NCBI RefSeq assembly: GCF_900141755.1
Contig: NZ_LT670844.1
Location: forward strand, 5,614,501 to 5,678,500
Direction of reading: 5' to 3'
DNA: 64,000 nt
From: Bradyrhizobium lablabi
Lineage (GTDB): Bacteria; Pseudomonadota; Alphaproteobacteria; Rhizobiales; Xanthobacteraceae
Within the stretch, counting starts at the first letter, position 1. Every line of letters starts with the position of its first letter. The translations under genes and the position numbers were made by a program. Positions 19,580 through 29,297 of this stretch are shown here, in pieces. The notes beneath the pieces are model-generated. The model searched no databases. It was not told the DNA's origin and worked only from the letters and a program-made list of their open reading frames with translations.

Positions 19580-19617
19580 TCGTCATGGCCGGGCATGACG
19601 AAGGAGACAGTTGAGTC

Positions 19618-20451
19618 GTGACAAAACCCCGTGCGGCATGCCTGATCGGATGGCCGGCGGCGCATTCGCGCTCGCCGCTGATCCATCACTACTGGCTGCG
19701 CACGCTCGGCATCGAGGGCGGCTACAACATCGAGGCGGTGCCCCCCGAGGGCTTTGCCGAGTTCGTGCTGCATCTTTCGGCCCACGGCTTTGTCGGCGCC
19801 AACGTCACCATCCCACACAAGGAACGCGCGCTGGCGCTGACGATGCCGGACGCCCGTGCGCGGGCGGTCGGCGCGGCCAACACGCTGTGGTACGAGGGCG
19901 GCGAACTGCGATCGACCAACACCGACATCGAAGGTTTTGTCGATAATCTCGACGCCTGCGCGCCCGGGTGGGAGGCGGCGAGCGATGCGCTGGTGCTCGG
20001 CGCCGGCGGCTCGTCGCGCGCGGTGGTGTTCGGCCTGATCGAGCGCGGCATCAAGCATGTGCATCTGGCAAACCGGACCGTCGAACGGGCCCGCGCGCTC
20101 GCGGATCAATTCGGCGCCAGCGTTCATCCCGTCGCATGGGATGCGATCAGCGATCTCCTGCCTCGTGCGCAATTGTTGGTGAACACGACGTCGCTCGGCA
20201 TGCATGGCCAGGGCGCGCTCGAACTCGATGCGGGCCTGTTGCCGTCGCATGCCGTCGTCGCCGATCTCGTCTATGTGCCGCTCTCGACGCCGCTATTGGC
20301 GGCGGCGCGGGCGCGCGGACTTAAGACCGCCGACGGGCTCGGCATGTTGTTGTACCAGGCGGTGCGCGGATTTGAATTGTGGTTCGGACAGCGCCCTCAA
20401 GTCACGCCGGAACTTCGCGCCCTGGTCGAGGCCGATCTCACCAAGGGTTGA
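19618..20451 (+). CDS. aroE: Shikimate dehydrogenase
   Basis: A 277-residue NADP-dependent enzyme that reduces 3-dehydroshikimate to shikimate in the aromatic amino acid pathway. The N-terminal substrate domain has SRSPLIHHYW, GANVTIPHK with catalytic Lys68, and NTDIEGF with catalytic Asp103. The nucleotide domain has LVLGAGGSSRAVV and NRTVERA, the Arg favouring NADP. GTG 19618 is the start, preceded by AAGGAGACAG. Rhizobia often carry more than one AroE-like gene, so whether this is the main copy cannot be told from here. Confidence 0.88.
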   Translation: MTKPRAACLIGWPAAHSRSPLIHHYWLRTLGIEGGYNIEAVPPEGFAEFVLHLSAHGFVGANVTIPHKERALALTMPDARARAVGAANTLWYEGGELRSTNTDIEGFVDNLDACAPGWEAASDALVLGAGGSSRAVVFGLIERGIKHVHLANRTVERARALADQFGASVHPVAWDAISDLLPRAQLLVNTTSLGMHGQGALELDAGLLPSHAVVADLVYVPLSTPLLAAARARGLKTADGLGMLLYQAVRGFELWFGQRPQVTPELRALVEADLTKG

Positions 20452-20512
20452 GCGGGAATAGGGTGGCCGTATCGGGGTCCATTGCTAAGTAATATGTGCC
20501 GGAGACCAGTTG

Positions 20513-21139
20513 ATGCCCGTTCATCGTTCGACGCTCATTCGTCCGCTTGTCATAATTGCGGTGGTTGCGGCTTCGTCGCTCTCAGCGATCGCTCAGCAGC
20601 CGCCGACGCCGTCCCGGGTCCGCGGCAGCATCGAGGCCGTTGACGGCGATATGCTCGCGGTCAAGTCGCGCAGCGGCGAGGATTACAAGTTGCGTGTGAG
20701 CGGCGACACCAAGGTGGTCGGAATCACAAAAATCTCGCTGGCCGACATCAAGGTCGGTTCCTTCATCGGCACCACCACGGTGCCCGGGCCGGATGGCGGC
20801 GCGAATGCGATCGAAGTGCACGTGTTTCCCGAAGACATGCGCGGTACCGGGGAGGGGTCGCGGCCGTTCGATCTGCGCCCCAACTCGACCATGACCAACG
20901 CCACGGTGGCCGAGAGCGTCGTGGGCAATGACGGTCACACCCTGCTGGTCAAGTACAAGGACGGCGAGAAGAAGGTCGTGGTTTCGCCGGATACGCCGGT
21001 TGTGACCTATGTTCCTGCCGACAAATCCGAATTGAAAGCCGGCGCCAAGATCATCGCCTTTTTCAAGAAGCTGCCCGATGGCTCGTTCGAAGCCAACCGG
21101 ATCAGCGTCGGCCTCAACGGGCTGACGCCGCCGATGTGA
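20513..21139 (+). CDS. Secreted protein of unknown function (tandem copy 1)
   Basis: A 208-residue protein with a signal peptide (about 1-28, ending SAIAQQPP). The mature part has small beta-rich units: RGSIEAVDGDMLAVKSRSGE, DIKVGSFIGTTTV, MTNATVAESVVG, and the LLVKYKDGEKKVVV and AGAKI strands. These resemble OB-like or DUF5666-type repeats. It ends GLTPPM. A paralogue follows at 21222. Probably periplasmic; function unknown. Confidence 0.75.
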   Translation: MPVHRSTLIRPLVIIAVVAASSLSAIAQQPPTPSRVRGSIEAVDGDMLAVKSRSGEDYKLRVSGDTKVVGITKISLADIKVGSFIGTTTVPGPDGGANAIEVHVFPEDMRGTGEGSRPFDLRPNSTMTNATVAESVVGNDGHTLLVKYKDGEKKVVVSPDTPVVTYVPADKSELKAGAKIIAFFKKLPDGSFEANRISVGLNGLTPPM

Positions 21140-21221
21140 CGGCGGGCGTAAGGGAAGCGCGGAATAGCGGTTGCGCTGCGGTGTTTTCTTCCTGGACGGG
21201 AACTGTTTTGGGAGAACGGCC

Positions 21222-21851
21222 ATGCCGAAACTTGCTTCTTTGATGCCGCGCCTGCTGGCAGCGGCGCTGACGCTGATATCTGTGCTGGGATCGTGGGCGT
21301 GGGCCCAACAGCCGCCGACGGTCCGGATCCGCGGCACCATCGAAGCCGTCGATGGACCGCTGCTCATGGTGAAATCACGCGAGGGCACCGACATGAAGGT
21401 GCGCGTGACCGACAATGTGGCGGTGTTCGGCGTCGCCAAGACCGCGATGTCGGAAATCAAGCCGGGTTCCTACATCGGCGTCTCCGCGATGCCGGAACCC
21501 GACGGCACCCAGAAGGCGGTCGCGGTTCATATTTTCCCGGAAAACCAGCGCGGCGTCGCCGAAGGCTTTAGGCCATGGGATCTGCGCCCAGGCTCGACCA
21601 TGACCAACGCTACCGTCGCGGAAAGGGTGGCGGGAACTGACGGCGAGAAAATCCGGGTCAAGTACAAGGACGGCGAGAAGAACGTCGTGGTGCCGCCGGA
21701 TACCCCGATCGTGACCTTCCTCGTCGGCGACAAATCTGAGTTGAAGCCGGGCGCCAAGATCATCATTTTCGGTGCGGTCCAGAAAGAGGACGGCACGCTG
21801 GAAGCCAACCGCGTCAATGTCGGCCGCGACGGCATCATGCCGCCGATGTGA
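21222..21851 (+). CDS. Secreted protein of unknown function (tandem copy 2)
   Basis: A 209-residue paralogue of the gene at 20513, with the same block order (RGTIEAVDGPLLMVKSREGT, EIKPGSYIGVSAM, MTNATVAERVAG, VKYKDGEKNVVVPPDTPIV) and the same GIMPPM-type ending. Signal peptide about 1-28 (WAWAQQPP). The ATG at 21222 follows GGGAGAACGGCC; an in-frame earlier start is less likely because the copies match only from this point. Confidence 0.75.
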   Translation: MPKLASLMPRLLAAALTLISVLGSWAWAQQPPTVRIRGTIEAVDGPLLMVKSREGTDMKVRVTDNVAVFGVAKTAMSEIKPGSYIGVSAMPEPDGTQKAVAVHIFPENQRGVAEGFRPWDLRPGSTMTNATVAERVAGTDGEKIRVKYKDGEKNVVVPPDTPIVTFLVGDKSELKPGAKIIIFGAVQKEDGTLEANRVNVGRDGIMPPM

Positions 21852-21876
21852 GGGGCGAGCGCAAGCCTCTCAACGA

Positions 21877-21996
21877 GTCGTCCCCGCGAAAAGCGGGGAC
21901 CCATAACCACAGGCCTTCGTTATATCGGCTGTCGCTGCAGCGATGCCTAATCGATCCGCCGGTGGTTATGGGTCCCTGCTTTCCGCAGGGACGACG
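21877..21996. repeat. Palindromic intergenic repeat (GTCCCCGCG/CGCAGGGAC type)
   Basis: The arms read CGTCCCCGCGAAAAGCGGGG plus CATAACCAC at the left and GTGGTTATGG plus GTCCCTGCTTTCCGCAGGGA at the right. The gene pair on the left and the leftward oxidase gene both end here, so it may also serve as a terminator. Confidence 0.75.
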
Positions 21997-22002
21997 GAGG
22001 AA

Positions 22003-23139
22003 TCAAACCGCCAGCACGTGGTCGTCGATTTCGGCGATGGTGTTGACGCCGCACAGGCCCATGGTGGTTGAGAGTTCGGCCCGGATCAAATCGATCGCTT
22101 TCGTAACGCCGGGGCCGCCGAACGCGCCGAGGCCGTGAATATAGGCGCGGCCGATCATGGCCGATTTGGCGCCGAGCGCGAGCGCGCGCATCAGGTCCTG
22201 GCCGGAGCGGATGCCGCCATCGAACATGACCTCCATCTGCGAGCCGACGGCGTCGGCAATTTCCGGCAACACCTCGATCGACGACGGCGCGCCGTCAAGC
22301 TGGCGGCCGCCATGGTTGGACACCACCAGCGCCTGCGCGCCGGTCTTCACCGCTTCCTCGGCGTCCTCGACGTCCAGGATGCCTTTCAGGATCAATTTCC
22401 CCGGCCAGATGCTGCGGATCCACTCGACGTCCTTCCAGCTCAGCGTGGTATCGAATTGCGTCCCGATCCACGTCCCCAGCGCGGTGATGTCGTCGGTGCC
22501 CTTCAGATGCCCGACCAGATTGCCGAAGGTGCGCCGCTTGCCGCGCAGCACGCCCGCGACCCAGGCCGGCTTGGTGGCAAAATCGAGAAATTTCGACAGC
22601 GTCCATTCCGGCGGCACCGTCATGCCGTTCTTGATGTCGGCGTGGCGCTGCCCGATCACCTGCAGATCGACGGTCAAGACCAGCGCGCTGCATTTGGCCG
22701 CGATCGCGCGCTCGATCAGAGCCTTGATGAAGCCGCGGTCCTTCATGACATAAAGCTGAAACCAGAACGGTTTTGTCACATTGGCCGCGACGTCTTCGAT
22801 GGAGCAGATCGACATCGTGCTCAAGGTGTAGGGAATTCCCGCTTCCTGCGCCGCGCGGCAGGCGTGAATCTCGCCGTCACCGAATTGCATGCCGGTCAGC
22901 CCGACCGGGGCCAGGATCAGCGGCAGCGCGGCAGGCTCGCCGAGAATCCTGGTCGAGAGATCGCGCTTCGACACATCGACCAGCACGCGCTGGCGAAATT
23001 TTATGGCCTGCAAATCGTCGCGATTGGCGCGCAGCGTTGCCTCGGTATAGGAGCCGCGATCGGCGTAATCGAAAAATGCCTTCGGCACCTTTCGCATGTG
23101 AACCTGACGCAGATCTTCGATGCAGGTGATGTGCTTCAT
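22003..23139 (-). CDS. FMN-dependent alpha-hydroxy-acid oxidase/dehydrogenase
   Basis: A 378-residue TIM-barrel flavoenzyme of the L-lactate dehydrogenase/glycolate oxidase family. Markers: FFDYADRGSYTEATLRANR near the N-terminus, LAPVGLTGMQFGDGE, QLYVMKDR, the Lys in LILKGILD, and the catalytic His-Arg pair in VVSNHGGRQLDG, followed by FDGGIRSGQD and GRAYIHGL. It oxidises an L-2-hydroxy acid, lactate being the most likely substrate. ATG 23139 gives the family N-terminus MKHITCIEDLRQV; upstream in-frame sequence is low-complexity. A second family member lies at 48885. Confidence 0.9.
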   Translation of the reverse strand: MKHITCIEDLRQVHMRKVPKAFFDYADRGSYTEATLRANRDDLQAIKFRQRVLVDVSKRDLSTRILGEPAALPLILAPVGLTGMQFGDGEIHACRAAQEAGIPYTLSTMSICSIEDVAANVTKPFWFQLYVMKDRGFIKALIERAIAAKCSALVLTVDLQVIGQRHADIKNGMTVPPEWTLSKFLDFATKPAWVAGVLRGKRRTFGNLVGHLKGTDDITALGTWIGTQFDTTLSWKDVEWIRSIWPGKLILKGILDVEDAEEAVKTGAQALVVSNHGGRQLDGAPSSIEVLPEIADAVGSQMEVMFDGGIRSGQDLMRALALGAKSAMIGRAYIHGLGAFGGPGVTKAIDLIRAELSTTMGLCGVNTIAEIDDHVLAV

Positions 23140-23215
23140 GGACGTTCCAAACCTTCTTGTATCAAGCCTTCTTGTCGTTTGCCTTCTTGTATTTTTCGCG
23201 TTCGCAGTCATCTAG

Positions 23216-23461
<246 letters not shown>

Positions 23462-23679
23462 CCGGCAGCGGCCTGGTCTCGCGGACGGAACAATATATAA
23501 GCATTTACAATATGTTACGCGGCATGCGCGGGGCCGGGCGCTCGTAATGATTCATCATATTTTTTGAAGCCATTTTAGCGCCGAAGGCACTATAACCCCC
23601 TGCACACGCTATAATGGGTAGGCGTACGAAGGTTCGCGCCGGGTGGTCTTGAGAGGCCCCGGCGGTCTTGGGGGGTCAG

Positions 23680-25023
23680 ATGAGCCGCAAATATTTCGGG
23701 ACCGATGGGATTCGGGGCCGCGCCAACGGACTGATCACGCCGGAGCTGGCGCTCAAGGTGGGGCAGGCGGCCGGTCTCGTGTTTCAGCGCGGCGAGCATC
23801 GTCATCGCGTCGTCATCGGCAAGGACACGCGGCTGTCCGGCTACATGATCGAATACGCGATGGTGGCCGGCTTCACCTCGGTCGGCATGGACGTGCTGCT
23901 GCTCGGCCCGATGCCGACGCCGGCGGTGGCGATGTTGACCAAGTCGATGCGCGCCGATCTCGGCGTGATGATTTCAGCGTCCCATAATCTGTTCGAGGAC
24001 AACGGCATCAAACTGTTCGGCCCGCAGGGTTTCAAGCTCTCCGACGACGTCGAGAAGCAGATCGAGCAGTTGCTCGATGAATCACTCGACAAGCGGCTGG
24101 CGCAGAGCGCGAGCCTCGGTCGCGCCCGCCGCATCGACGGCGTTCACGACCGCTACATCGAGTTCGCCAAGCGCACGCTGCCGCGCGATCTCAGCCTCGA
24201 CGGGCTTCGCGTGGTGGTCGATTGCGCCAACGGCGCCGCCTACAAGGTGGTGCCGGAAGCGCTGTGGGAACTCGGCGCCGACGTCATCTCGATCGGCGTC
24301 GAGCCCGATGGTTTCAACATCAACAAGGAATGCGGTTCGACCTCGCCGGAAGCGCTCGCCCGCAAGGTGCGCGAAATGCGCGCCGACATCGGCATCGCGC
24401 TCGATGGCGACGCCGACCGGGTGATCCTGGTCGACGAGCGCGGCCATCTGGTCGATGGCGACCAGCTGCTCGCGGTGATCGCGCAAAGCTGGAAGGAAGA
24501 CGGCCGGCTCGCCAAGCCGGGCATCGTCGCGACCGTGATGTCGAACCTCGGACTGGAACGCTTTCTCGACGGCATCGGGCTCGAACTCATCCGCACGCCG
24601 GTCGGCGATCGCTACGTGCTCGAGCAGATGTTGAGCGGCGGCTACAATCTCGGCGGCGAGCCGTCCGGCCACATCATCCTGTCGGACTATGCCACCACCG
24701 GCGACGGCTTTGTCGCGGCGCTGCAGGTGCTCGCGGTGGTGCAAAAACTTCGCCGCCCGGTGTCGGAAGTCTGCCGCCGCTTCGATCCGCTGCCGCAGAT
24801 CCTCAAGAACGTACGCTACCGCAGCGGCAAGCCGCTCGACGACGCCGAGGTCAAATCGGCGATCGATGCCGGCGAAAAACGCCTCAACGGCCACGGTCGG
24901 CTCCTGGTCCGTTCCTCCGGCACCGAGCCCGTGATCCGCGTGATGGGCGAGGGCGACGATCGCATCCTGGTCGAGGAAGTGGTCGATCACATCGTCACCG
25001 CGCTCGGCCAGGCGGCGGCGTAA
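23680..25023 (+). CDS. glmM: Phosphoglucosamine mutase
   Basis: A 447-residue enzyme that converts glucosamine-6-phosphate to glucosamine-1-phosphate for peptidoglycan and lipopolysaccharide synthesis. All four signatures are seen: N-terminal [14 protein letters not shown], phospho-Ser loop ISASHN with Ser101, metal loop DGDADR (242-247), sugar loop GGEPSGHI, and the phosphate loop [15 protein letters not shown] 23680 is preceded by GGGGGGTCAG and gives the normal start; the frame is open from an upstream TTG. Confidence 0.95.
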   Translation: MSRKYFGTDGIRGRANGLITPELALKVGQAAGLVFQRGEHRHRVVIGKDTRLSGYMIEYAMVAGFTSVGMDVLLLGPMPTPAVAMLTKSMRADLGVMISASHNLFEDNGIKLFGPQGFKLSDDVEKQIEQLLDESLDKRLAQSASLGRARRIDGVHDRYIEFAKRTLPRDLSLDGLRVVVDCANGAAYKVVPEALWELGADVISIGVEPDGFNINKECGSTSPEALARKVREMRADIGIALDGDADRVILVDERGHLVDGDQLLAVIAQSWKEDGRLAKPGIVATVMSNLGLERFLDGIGLELIRTPVGDRYVLEQMLSGGYNLGGEPSGHIILSDYATTGDGFVAALQVLAVVQKLRRPVSEVCRRFDPLPQILKNVRYRSGKPLDDAEVKSAIDAGEKRLNGHGRLLVRSSGTEPVIRVMGEGDDRILVEEVVDHIVTALGQAAA

Positions 25024-25080
25024 TCGCAAAGCAGCCATAATCTATTGGAGGTGGTCGGCGTGGCGCGGCCATCGTAGGAA

Positions 25081-26373
25081 ATGCCTCGTGTCGTCGCTGG
25101 TCCCTCCTGGAATCCTCCCCTGAACAAGTCCGTCGTCGTTTCCGAACAAGCGCTGGTCGCGCCGGTGACCGTGCCGGAGCTGACATCGCCTTCGCCTGCG
25201 AAGGCGGCGGGGCCGGCCTATGTCGTGCTCGCCGGCATCAGCCTGTCGCATTTCCTCAACGACACCATGCAGTCGCTGATTGCGTCGGTCTACCCGATCC
25301 TGAAGGACAATTACGCGCTCGACTTCGCCCAGATCGGATTGATCACGCTGGCGTTCCAGTTCACCGCCTCGCTGTTGCAGCCGGTGGTCGGGCATTTCAC
25401 CGACAAGAGGGCGCAGCCGTTCTCGCTCGCGGTCGGCATGGGATTTACCTTCTTCGGTCTGCTGCTGCTCAGCGTCGCGCAGCAATACCTCGTCATCCTC
25501 GTCGCCGCCGCATTGGTAGGGCTTGGCTCGGCCGTGTTTCATCCGGAATCGGCGCGGATCGCGCGGCTGGCCTCGGGCGGACGCTATGGTTTTGCGCAAT
25601 CGGTGTTTCAGCTTGGCGGCAGTTTTGGGACGTCGATGGGCCCGCTGCTCGCCGCCTTGATCGTGGTGCCGTTCGGCCAACCCAGCATCGCCTGGTTTTC
25701 CTCGATCGCGTTTCTGGCGATCGTCATCCTGTGGCGGATCGGACTTTGGTACAGGCCGCAGATCGCGGCCAAGAAGTTCGCAGCCCTCGAACAGCATCCG
25801 GACGCGCCGAGCTCGCGCCGGGTCAAGATCGCGCTCATCGTGCTGGTCGCGTTGTTGTTCTCCAAGCAGCTCTATGTGTCGAGCCTGTCGAGCTATTACA
25901 TCTTCTATCTGATCGACAAGTTCGGCGTCTCGACGCAAGCCGCCCAGCTCTATCTGTTCGTCTTCCTCGCCGCCAACGCGGTCGGGGCGTTCCTCGGCGG
26001 CCCACTGGGCGACCGCTTCGGCCGAAAGATCGTGATCTGGTTCTCGATTTTGGGCGCGCTGCCGTTCACGCTGGCGCTGCCCTATGCCGGCCTCTACGCG
26101 AGTGCCGTGCTGACGGTGTTCATCGGTCTGATCATCTCTTCGACGACATCCTCGATTATCGTGTTCGCGCAGGAACTGGTGCCGCACCGCTTCGGGATGA
26201 TTTCCGGCGTCTTCTTCGGTGTCGCGTTCGGCATCGGCGGGCTCGGCGCGGCCGTGCTCGGCAAGCTCGCCGATCACACCAGCATCGCCTTCGTCTATCA
26301 GGTCTGCGCGTTCCTCCCCGCAATCGGGCTGCTCGCGGTGTTCCTGCCGAAGCTGCCGAAAACGGCGCGCTAG
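25081..26373 (+). CDS. MFS transporter, fosmidomycin resistance type
   Basis: A 430-residue, 12-helix major facilitator of the Fsr (fosmidomycin resistance) branch: ISLSHFLNDTMQSLIASVYPILKD in helix 1, VVGHFTDKRAQP in loop 2-3, VFHPESARIARLASGG (the Fsr-specific loop), and GGPLGDRFGRK in loop 8-9. A 45-residue hydrophilic N-terminal extension precedes helix 1, so the true start may lie further in. It probably exports a small drug or metabolite. It lies 57 bp after glmM on the same strand, so read-through is possible. Confidence 0.85.
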   Translation: MPRVVAGPSWNPPLNKSVVVSEQALVAPVTVPELTSPSPAKAAGPAYVVLAGISLSHFLNDTMQSLIASVYPILKDNYALDFAQIGLITLAFQFTASLLQPVVGHFTDKRAQPFSLAVGMGFTFFGLLLLSVAQQYLVILVAAALVGLGSAVFHPESARIARLASGGRYGFAQSVFQLGGSFGTSMGPLLAALIVVPFGQPSIAWFSSIAFLAIVILWRIGLWYRPQIAAKKFAALEQHPDAPSSRRVKIALIVLVALLFSKQLYVSSLSSYYIFYLIDKFGVSTQAAQLYLFVFLAANAVGAFLGGPLGDRFGRKIVIWFSILGALPFTLALPYAGLYASAVLTVFIGLIISSTTSSIIVFAQELVPHRFGMISGVFFGVAFGIGGLGAAVLGKLADHTSIAFVYQVCAFLPAIGLLAVFLPKLPKTAR

Positions 26374-26377
26374 GAGA

Positions 26378-26522
26378 GGCCACGGGCCGCATGGTTCGAG
26401 ACGCGCGGCGTTGCCGCGCTCCTCACCATGAGGGTCTATGACCCCATCCTGAGGAGCTTGCCAACGGGTCGCGCGAACGCGCGCCCGATGACAGCCTCCG
26501 CAAGCGTCTCGAAGGATGAAGC
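26378..26522. repeat. Palindromic intergenic repeat (ATCCTGAGGAGC family, copy 1)
   Basis: Contains GGTTCGAGACGCGCGGCG, CTCCTCACCATGAGGGTC, CATCCTGAGGAGC and CGTCTCGAAGGATGAAG, which pair in inverted orientation. The same blocks recur at 34911-35017 and 46581-46689. Confidence 0.8.
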
Positions 26523-26739
26523 CGCCGGACTGCAATGCCCATCAACACATTGTTAGTGATTGTGCGATCCCGCCGCCTTTGCAACCCCGGGTTTCGTCGA
26601 GGCAAGAATTCTTCGGAGATTATCAACCTTAAAAATTAGGGTTAAGTGGCGCTTAAGCATTTGATGCGATCGTCCGACCGTGAGTTTCTCGATGTGAGGC
26701 CTCCGTTGTCTGCCTCACCGGACAAAAGGACGAAGCCAA

Positions 26740-27570
26740 ATGCGTAGCGTTAAGTTCCTCGTCGCCGCCGGAGCGGCATCCCTGTTGTCGTCGATGGCGT
26801 TCGCCGCGGACTTGGCCATCGCGCCGCCGCCGATGTACTCGCCGCCCCCGCCGGCCGATTTCGGCGGCTGGTATCTGCGTGGCGATATCGGAATGACCAA
26901 CCAGAAAATGAAATCGCTCAACAACCCGGACCCCAACGCCGTGCTGTTCACCCCGGTTGGGATGGGCTTCGACAGTTCGACGCTGTTCGATCTCGGCGTC
27001 GGTTATCAGTTCAACAACTGGTTCCGGGCGGACGTGATCGGTCAATGGCGCGGCCGCGCCAACTTCCATGGCTCGCAGTTCTCGGATGCCTTTGTCGGCA
27101 CGGCGCTGGTCGACAATTACTCCGGCTCCAAGTCGGAGGCGGTCGTCATGGCTAACGCCTATGTCGACCTCGGCACCTGGTGGTGCCTGACGCCGTACAT
27201 CGGCGCCGGTATCGGCGGCTCCTACAACCGGATTTCCAGCTTCCGCGACGACGGTTTCGGCGACAGCTTCGGCGTCGCGCGGCCCTCGAGCTTCGTTTAC
27301 GCGACAGACAACGGCAAATGGAATTTCGCCTGGGCGCTGCACGCCGGTCTCGGCTACAAGGTCACGCCGAACGTGACGCTCGAACTCGGCTACAGCTACA
27401 TGAACCTCGGCGATGCCACCACCGGCGTCAATTCGAACTTCGCCGGCACCGCCACGCCGCAGTTCCCGTGGACCATGAAAGACATCACCTCGCACGACCT
27501 GAAGCTCGGCGTGCGCTGGAATCTCGAGAGCCCGGCGGTCTACGCGCCGCCGCTGGTGCGCAAGGGCTGA
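26740..27570 (+). CDS. Outer membrane beta-barrel protein
   Basis: A 276-residue protein with a signal peptide (1-22, AFAADL). A Pro-rich linker (PPPMYSPPPPADF) is followed by a barrel of alternating strands starting GGWYLRGDIGMTNQKM and ending with LKLGVRWNL. Strand motifs such as FDLGVGYQFNNWFRADV and LELGYSYMNLGD are typical of the Omp25/RopB-like porin family of Rhizobiales. Size suggests an 8-stranded barrel. Role probably in outer membrane stability or diffusion. Confidence 0.85.
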   Translation: MRSVKFLVAAGAASLLSSMAFAADLAIAPPPMYSPPPPADFGGWYLRGDIGMTNQKMKSLNNPDPNAVLFTPVGMGFDSSTLFDLGVGYQFNNWFRADVIGQWRGRANFHGSQFSDAFVGTALVDNYSGSKSEAVVMANAYVDLGTWWCLTPYIGAGIGGSYNRISSFRDDGFGDSFGVARPSSFVYATDNGKWNFAWALHAGLGYKVTPNVTLELGYSYMNLGDATTGVNSNFAGTATPQFPWTMKDITSHDLKLGVRWNLESPAVYAPPLVRKG

Positions 27571-27599
27571 TCACGCCTCTCCTCTCGTTAATCTTTGCT

Positions 27600-27633
27600 A
27601 ACGGCGCGGGATGTTCCCGCGCCGTTTTGTTTT
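27600..27633 (+). terminator. Rho-independent terminator
   Basis: An 11-bp GC-rich stem (AACGGCGCGGG with its reverse complement) and an ATGTT loop are followed by TTGTTTTG, directly downstream of the barrel gene. Confidence 0.85.
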
Positions 27634-27640
27634 GCGCGGG

Positions 27641-27687
27641 GCATGATCCCGAAAAGTGGACTTCCGGTTTTCGGAACCAGATCATGC
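27641..27687. repeat. Short inverted repeat (GCATGATC...GATCATGC)
   Basis: A 47-bp palindromic unit with ends GCATGATC and GATCATGC and an inner CGAAAAGTGG/CCGGTTTTCGG pairing. A diverged copy lies at 56561-56607 upstream of purA. Confidence 0.7.
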
Positions 27688-27769
27688 CAATCAAGTCCCG
27701 CGACAACGATTGGTTAAGGTTAACAGGCGATGATCGGCGCCAAGTCAGGTGTTCGATGGAGCGTTTGCG

Positions 27770-28594
27770 ATGCGTAGACTTCTGCTGGCGGCGGTGATGT
27801 TCGGAGCAGTGTCCGGTGCGCAAGCAGCCGACATGCCCGACCTTCCGATCCTGCGCGGCGCGTACACCGACGGGTTGTCCAGCCCGCGTGTCAGCTGGCA
27901 GGGTTTTTACGCCGGCGTACAAGGTGGCTTCGGCACCTCCGACATGAATTTTACCGGCGCAACCTCAAGCGTGGCATCGCACCTGTTGGCCAACACAGCC
28001 ATTGAGGCCTCGGGCGGCGTTTCACAGTGGCCGGTAGGGGGTAAGGTTTCGGTTCATGGCAACGGCTTCGGCGGCTTCGCCGGCTACAACAGCCTATGGG
28101 ACGAGATCGTCCTTGGCGTTGAGTTCAGCTACCTGCATGGCAAGTTCGGCGGTACCCAGACCGACAGCATGGGCCGCATCTTCAAGGACGCCAACGGCAC
28201 CACCGACAGCGTGACCTATGAAAGCATTGCGGCGATGCGGATTTCCGACATGGCAACGCTTCGCGGCCGCGCCGGCTATGCGGTCGGCTCGTTCCTGCCC
28301 TATGCCTTCGGCGGCGTCGCGCTCGGACAGGCCGACATTATCCGGACCGCCCATATTTTCGGGACCCAGTTCAATGCCAATAATCCGATTGGCTTCCAGA
28401 ACATCCCGTTCGACCTGATCGCGACGGACTCGAAAAACAGCCACTTCATTTATGGCTATACCGCCGGGCTCGGCGTCGACGTGCAGCTGATATCCTGCCT
28501 GTTCCTGCGCGCGGAGTGGGAATACGTCCGCTTCACCTCCTCGATCGACACCAACGTCAACACGGTCCGGGTGGGTCTCGGCTATAAATTCTGA
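27770..28594 (+). CDS. Outer membrane beta-barrel protein
   Basis: A 274-residue protein with a signal peptide (1-19, GAQAAD) and a porin-like barrel: SWQGFYAGVQGGFGTS opens the barrel, GNGFGGFAGYN and VLGVEFSYLHGKFGG follow, TLRGRAGYAVGSFLPYAFGG sits in the middle, and the last strand is VNTVRVGLGYKF, ending in Phe as most outer-membrane barrels do. It resembles the Omp31/heat-resistant-agglutinin class. Possible start codons 21 bp apart; the one giving MRRLLLAAV fits a signal peptide. Confidence 0.82.
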   Translation: MRRLLLAAVMFGAVSGAQAADMPDLPILRGAYTDGLSSPRVSWQGFYAGVQGGFGTSDMNFTGATSSVASHLLANTAIEASGGVSQWPVGGKVSVHGNGFGGFAGYNSLWDEIVLGVEFSYLHGKFGGTQTDSMGRIFKDANGTTDSVTYESIAAMRISDMATLRGRAGYAVGSFLPYAFGGVALGQADIIRTAHIFGTQFNANNPIGFQNIPFDLIATDSKNSHFIYGYTAGLGVDVQLISCLFLRAEWEYVRFTSSIDTNVNTVRVGLGYKF

Positions 28595-28688
28595 TCGAAG
28601 GCGGCTTCGCGAAACCTCGTGCGCCCCCGATCCTGTTGACAGAATTCCGTTCCGCTGCTGCTCTGTCCTCCTCGTGTGAGGGCCGACC

Positions 28689-29279
28689 ATGAAAATCTAC
28701 GGCGACAGCAATTCGGGCAATTGCCTGAAGGTGAAATGGGTCTGCGATCACCTCGCGTTGCCCTACACCTGGATCGAGCTCGATACGCTCAAGGGCGAGA
28801 CCCGCACGCCTGAGTTTCTCAGATTGAACGGAGCTGGCCAGGTGCCGACCGTCGTGCTCGATGATGGCCGCACGCTGGCGCAGTCCAATAGCATCATTCG
28901 ATACCTAGCCCGCGGCAGTGACCTCATCCCCGCTGATGCTTACGACGTAGCCAAGATGGACGAATGGCTGTTCTGGGAGCAGAACAGCCACGAGCCGTTC
29001 GTGGCCGGGTGCCGCTTCCAGATGGTCTATCTCGGCAAGCCGGTGTCCGATCTCGATCCGGACAAGATCAAGCGTGGCTATTCCGCGCTGGCGCGGATGG
29101 AGCATCATTTGGCAACCGCACGGTTCTTCGTTGGCGACCGTCTTTCCCTCGCCGACGTCGCGCTCTTGGCCTACACGCGGCTGGCGCATGAGGGCGGCTT
29201 TCACATCGACGGCTACGCGGCGGTGCGGCGCTGGATCGGCGAGGCCGAACACTCGCTTGGCCTGCCGCCGGCGCGCTAG
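28689..29279 (+). CDS. Glutathione S-transferase family protein
   Basis: A 196-residue GST. The thioredoxin domain begins MKIYGDSNSGNCLKVKW with a SGNC catalytic-site stretch, the cis-Pro in AGQVPTVVL and the glutathione contact QSNSIIRYLA. The C-terminal domain has VGDRLSLADVALLAYTRLAHEGG. A Cys at the active site suggests thiol-transfer chemistry as an alternative to conjugation. It is followed 18 bp later by an acetyltransferase gene, probably in one transcript. Confidence 0.88.
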   Translation: MKIYGDSNSGNCLKVKWVCDHLALPYTWIELDTLKGETRTPEFLRLNGAGQVPTVVLDDGRTLAQSNSIIRYLARGSDLIPADAYDVAKMDEWLFWEQNSHEPFVAGCRFQMVYLGKPVSDLDPDKIKRGYSALARMEHHLATARFFVGDRLSLADVALLAYTRLAHEGGFHIDGYAAVRRWIGEAEHSLGLPPAR

Positions 29280-29297
29280 GGACTATTGGAATCATCC

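Noticed and set aside
25042..26535. A 497-residue minus-strand frame opposite the MFS gene
   Set aside because: Its composition (Arg, Asp, Gln and His-rich) is that of the reverse strand of a membrane protein gene, not of a real protein.
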